A DNA stretch of 64,000 nt, taken from contig CALNYT010000002.1 of assembly GCA_942490885.1 (NCBI GenBank), forward strand, positions 4,154,001 to 4,218,000. The letters run 5' to 3'. Source of the stretch: Oceanirhabdus sp942490885. GTDB taxonomy: Bacteria; Bacillota; Clostridia; Clostridiales; Clostridiaceae. Of this stretch, positions 61,826 through 64,000 are shown one piece after another. Numbering within the stretch: position 1 is the first letter of the stretch; each line of letters begins with the position of its first letter. Made by a program: the position numbers and the translations under genes. The notes under the pieces are model-generated. The model searched no databases and had not been told where the DNA came from. It saw only the letters and a list, made by a program, of their open reading frames with translations.

Positions 61826-62167
61826 CTATTCCCTCCTGTTCATTTTTAAGTAATCACTAATAGCCTCTTCTGAATATCCAAATGCCTTTCCTAATAACCA
61901 ATGATCAAATAGTGTTTCTGGTTTGGCTGGTAAGCTATTGATTACTTCGCTCATATATTCATGTTTATATATCCATAGGCTATTCCAATTATCATCTAAA
62001 TTCTTTAATTCATGCTTAAGTCCATGTTCGTTTACTAATTTAATAGCATCAGTACAATTGATATTTTTTACTGCCACAACTGATGATGGTTTCCCTCTTT
62101 CAACCATGTAACAGTTTTCACTAATCTGTCCCTTTAAAAAATCATTAATAATCTTCACCTTCCTCAA
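61826..62167 (-). CDS. Phage hypothetical protein
   Basis: The 113-residue soluble protein contains NSLWIYKHEYMSEVINSLPA and ETLFDHWLLGKAFGYSEEAI. I recall similar unnamed proteins in clostridial phages but know no function. It is just upstream of the NdpA-like gene (2 bp gap), so they are co-transcribed. The exact start is uncertain (TTG or GTG). Confidence 0.6.
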   Translation of the reverse strand: MRKVKIINDFLKGQISENCYMVERGKPSSVVAVKNINCTDAIKLVNEHGLKHELKNLDDNWNSLWIYKHEYMSEVINSLPAKPETLFDHWLLGKAFGYSEEAISDYLKMNRRE

Positions 62168-62205
62168 AGAACAATACTCTGTTATTGTGCAATAGTGAAC
62201 TCAGT

Positions 62206-62958
62206 TTATTTCTCTTCTTTTGGCTCAGAAAATCCTTCTTCGGAATCCCACCAATCAGCAAATTCAAATCCTATTAAAGTTAAATCAATCACATCTCCAC
62301 CATCTTCATGCTCCATATTTCCTTCTATCCATTTATCACTTTTACCTAATTCTTTCATTACTTTCACAACTTCATTATCTATAGGACAAATAACTGAGTG
62401 GCAAATATCACCATCACACTCATAATCAATTACTTTACCATGTATGCTGTTTATTAACTCAACCTTAAATTCATTTAAAGTCAAATCTATACTGTTTCCT
62501 AACCCTTCAATAAAATCATCCAAATGAATATTTATCTTAACTTCATCAAAGATTTTTGTTAATTTTTCATATGTTTCAGATAATCCTGTTTCAATTGACC
62601 AATTTCTATTTTGAAAATATATATATACTAAATCATTAATAGGATTTTCTACACCAAAATTCTCAAAACCAATTTCCAACATTTTTTCTGAAACATATTT
62701 TTCATTATCTTTCCAACTCTCAACTGCTTTATCTTTTATATAAACTACTGGGTTTATTTCTAGAACTTTTACACCTTTATATAACATTTTGAATTCCTCC
62801 TGTTCTATGAGTTTATACCATTCACTAGTGCCTTCCTCAAATGTTTCACACTTACCATTTTCATCAATTATGGTTCTTTCCTCATTTATGTTTCTAGTGC
62901 AGCAATCTTCAAACCAATATTTGCATTTACTATTCATGCACATCATATTAATAGCCAT
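62206..62958 (-). CDS. Phage hypothetical protein with cysteine-rich start
   Basis: The 250-residue acidic protein starts at the ATG at 62958, which follows GGAGGGG. It opens MAINMMCMNSKCKYWFEDCC with a possible metal site. A middle helical domain and an Asp/Glu-rich C-terminus follow. No family recognised. Confidence 0.6.
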   Translation of the reverse strand: MAINMMCMNSKCKYWFEDCCTRNINEERTIIDENGKCETFEEGTSEWYKLIEQEEFKMLYKGVKVLEINPVVYIKDKAVESWKDNEKYVSEKMLEIGFENFGVENPINDLVYIYFQNRNWSIETGLSETYEKLTKIFDEVKINIHLDDFIEGLGNSIDLTLNEFKVELINSIHGKVIDYECDGDICHSVICPIDNEVVKVMKELGKSDKWIEGNMEHEDGGDVIDLTLIGFEFADWWDSEEGFSEPKEEK

Positions 62959-62975
62959 TCCAACCCCTCCAAGCT

Positions 62976-63218
62976 TTATTTGATGATTGGAGTAACTTTC
63001 ATAGGACAATCACCCCAAGCACATCTTTTTGCAACCTGTAAAACTTTATTATCTATTCCACATTTACTAACTGATCTTGTTATATGTCTTGTTCCTGTTA
63101 ATTTCTGTGCAATGTTAAAGTCCTCAAATATCATTTCTTGAACCATCATAGGACAAGAAAAACAATCATAAATTTCATGCTCTAATTCAAATTCATATTT
63201 ATATATTTTATCCTCCAT
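62976..63218 (-). CDS. Small phage hypothetical protein
   Basis: The 80-residue protein contains four cysteines (CFSC, then CGID, and CAWGDCPM), suggesting metal binding. GGAGGGG precedes its ATG. No name known; operon context only. Confidence 0.55.
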   Translation of the reverse strand: MEDKIYKYEFELEHEIYDCFSCPMMVQEMIFEDFNIAQKLTGTRHITRSVSKCGIDNKVLQVAKRCAWGDCPMKVTPIIK

Positions 63219-63269
63219 CTGAACCCCTCCGTTTCAATAGCTTTATTTTATGCAACAAGCAATTCATAA

Positions 63270-64000
63270 TTAAATTGCAAATTTAAGTTCTCTATATTTC
63301 CAGCCTTTAGCTTTCTTTTCTTCTGATTCATAAACACCATTTTCAACTTTATATGGAACATTGATATAATCTAATACCTCGCCCAAACCTAACTTGTTAA
63401 TGCAATAATCATAGATCCTTGGATGTGATTGAGCCATTTGCTGAAATCTATTAGGAGCTGTTTCATTCTGAACTCCAAACATACACCACATGCAACCTGA
63501 ACGCTTTACTCCTGTTGTAAAATATTTACCTTCACTATCCTTTTGAATTTGTCCATAAATTGCAGCTATTTCAAGTGTATTTTCAGCTATATACTGCAAT
63601 ATATCCTGTTCCATCCAAAACCCAATAGGTGTCGATATCGGTCTTCCAGTATGAAATGCATTACATCCGCCATCTTCAAGGTATCGAGTTTCCCTGATTT
63701 TAGATTCAGCAGCCATTGTTCCTATAAACGCTTTTAAATTTGTCTCCTTCTCAAATATCTTGAATGGAATTTTCTTCGTCACATCACAACATTGTTCTGA
63801 TATTTTGAAAGGAGCTTCTAAAAGATATTGATGTTTTTTCGGTAACATCCCTATGGAACCTCTTTCATCTCCGTTCATAAGATAATTCCTATACTCTTCA
63901 GTTAAATTTTGTGTAGTTAGTTTTCTAATCTTAAAAGCATTTTCTTTGCTTATAATCGGATATCCATAGGTATTTATTACTTCTTTAAATTGCATCGATG
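63270..64000 (-). CDS. PAPS-reductase-family phage protein, 5' truncated
   Basis: The frame stays open to the window edge, so the N-terminal part with the PP-loop is outside. The visible 240 or so residues hold FKEVINTYGYPIISKENAFK, GTMAAESKIRETRYLEDGGC and the C-terminal TGVKRSGCMWCMFGVQNETA cysteine pair. This is the late half of phage PAPS-reductase/DndC-like proteins, often linked to DNA modification or sulfur metabolism. Function on this element is unknown. Confidence 0.82.
   Translation of the reverse strand, partial: SMQFKEVINTYGYPIISKENAFKIRKLTTQNLTEEYRNYLMNGDERGSIGMLPKKHQYLLEAPFKISEQCCDVTKKIPFKIFEKETNLKAFIGTMAAESKIRETRYLEDGGCNAFHTGRPISTPIGFWMEQDILQYIAENTLEIAAIYGQIQKDSEGKYFTTGVKRSGCMWCMFGVQNETAPNRFQQMAQSHPRIYDYCINKLGLGEVLDYINVPYKVENGVYESEEKKAKGWKYRELKFAI

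Overview
The window is AT-rich DNA from a clostridial Firmicute (Clostridium sensu lato). Supporting signs are strong purine-rich ribosome binding sites, Firmicute gene neighbourhoods (tsaE-tsaB-rimI; secA-prfB-tex), an FMN riboswitch ahead of ribU, and a prfB gene read through a programmed frameshift. No species can be named from the sequence.

Bases 1 to about 31500 are chromosomal and carry housekeeping genes on both strands: an AIM24-family protein, a PIN-domain protein, a TraB-family protein, peptidase T, malic enzyme, endonuclease III, a MotA/MotB-like stator pair, threonine breakdown (tdh-kbl), plsC, a cluster of six tRNAs with a tandem duplication, dut with a SEC-C protein, a secreted YcdB-like protein, an FAD oxidoreductase with a DUF1667 partner, tRNA-Trp, a double HD-GYP protein followed by tsaE-tsaB-rimI, ribU, tex, prfB and secA. 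Several gaps hold large imperfect palindromes whose arms are short tandem repeats (GTTGAGA-, GAACAAA- or CAATTGA-like). I read them as related dispersed elements.

From about 31500 to the right end lies a prophage-like element beside secA, with no intact integrase in view. Its left part is plasmid-like. A rightward block encodes a candidate replication initiator, an FtsK-type ATPase and a replication-relaxation protein. A leftward block encodes ParA, a ribbon-helix-helix partner, an XRE repressor and several tiny proteins. Centromere-like AT repeats surround parA. The rest, 39157 to 64000, is a siphovirus late operon transcribed leftward: accessory genes, an ArpU-like activator, HNH, terminase, portal, protease, capsid, connectors, tail, tape measure, baseplate, BRO antirepressor, holins and endolysin. 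It ends in a strong terminator at 39115-39153.

Between the BRO gene and a holin lies a 169-bp relic joining the first and last pieces of a tyrosine recombinase. Plasmid replication and partition genes, together with a gutted integrase, suggest a phage-plasmid lineage now linked to the chromosome. The element continues past the right edge, so a second integrase may exist outside the window.
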